A stretch of 64,000 bases of DNA from Vibrio ouci (lineage in GTDB: Bacteria > Pseudomonadota > Gammaproteobacteria > Enterobacterales > Vibrionaceae), in contig NZ_SATR01000005.1 in the NCBI RefSeq assembly GCF_004551525.1, positions 1-64,000 of the forward strand, read 5' to 3'. The notes under the pieces were generated by a model. It was not told where the DNA came from. It did no database searches and saw only the letters and a list, made by a program, of their open reading frames with translations. Below are positions 63,941 to 64,000 of this stretch, piece after piece. How positions within the stretch are numbered: the first letter of the stretch is position 1; each line of letters opens with the position of its first letter. The position numbers and the translations under genes were made by a program.

Positions 63941-63969
63941 TACGCGTACCCATATAAGTTTTGTTATCA

Positions 63970-63995
63970 TTAGGCCAGCAATCACGCTGGCCTAA
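63970..63995. terminator. Hairpin at the right edge of the window
   Basis: TTAGGCCAGC-AATCAC-GCTGGCCTAA is a perfect 10-bp inverted repeat about 30 bp after the cystatin-like gene. The window ends before the following sequence can be judged. Confidence 0.65.
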
Positions 63996-64000
63996 TCACT

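Overview
The window is 64 kb of chromosome from a Gammaproteobacterium, almost certainly a Vibrio. Base composition is moderate (roughly mid-40s % GC by eye), genes are compact, and the content is typical of the genus: an lctP-lldD-dld lactate block, zwf-pgl-gnd, DUF3316 and DUF2753-type small proteins and many c-di-GMP proteins. From memory, the V. cholerae counterparts of the lactate block, ldhA and zwf-pgl-gnd carry VCA numbers, so the second chromosome is the likely location. No species can be named from sequence alone. No tRNA, rRNA, prophage, CRISPR array or complete insertion sequence was seen.

Region 1 (1-5100): the 3' end of a group II intron lies in antisense orientation inside a chemotaxis-receptor gene and cuts it short. 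It is followed by a GNAT acetyltransferase, an ldhA gene broken by one in-frame stop codon, and a LonB-like protease. Region 2 (5.1-14.4 kb): a DUF2753-like gene with an orphan two-domain YejF-type ABC ATPase, then a LysR regulator divergent from lctP-lldD-dld (lactate uptake and oxidation of L- and D-lactate). Both junctions inside the lactate block carry RNA hairpins. Region 3 (14.4-25 kb): a PhzF-like isomerase, a glycine-zipper lipoprotein, a small lipase-like hydrolase, an M16 peptidase lipoprotein, arsR-acr3 (arsenite efflux), a PTS EIIC-EAL fusion, a GFA protein and an MscS channel.

Region 4 (25.1-40.9 kb) is the most unusual part: three genes in one apparent transcription unit. They encode a 3,684-residue secreted protein made of about 22 divergent DUF11-like repeats, a 1,177-residue predicted outer-membrane beta-rich protein, and a lipoprotein with two tandem OmpA peptidoglycan-binding domains. 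Together they look like a dedicated surface-display or envelope-anchoring system that I cannot match to a named one.

Region 5 (40.9-48.1 kb): a DM13 protein, peptidase T, a broken PepSY transmembrane gene with a DUF2946-like partner, cytochrome b562 and an HD-GYP phosphodiesterase. Region 6 (48.4-55.4 kb): the oxidative pentose phosphate operon zwf-pgl-gnd, then a lipoprotein plus a large beta-propeller/TSP3/LruC surface protein. Region 7 (55.6-64 kb): a 44-residue small ORF, YtoQ, a divergent monooxygenase/VOC pair sharing a perfect palindrome, a sigma-54 activator divergent from an ExaC/AldB-type aldehyde dehydrogenase with an array of operator-like palindromes, a TSUP permease, and several small envelope proteins including a cystatin-like lipoprotein.

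Common themes are carbon overflow and lactate metabolism, c-di-GMP turnover (EIIC-EAL, HD-GYP) and cell-surface structure. Three genes are degraded (MCP, ldhA, PepSY), which suggests recent loss of function in this lineage.
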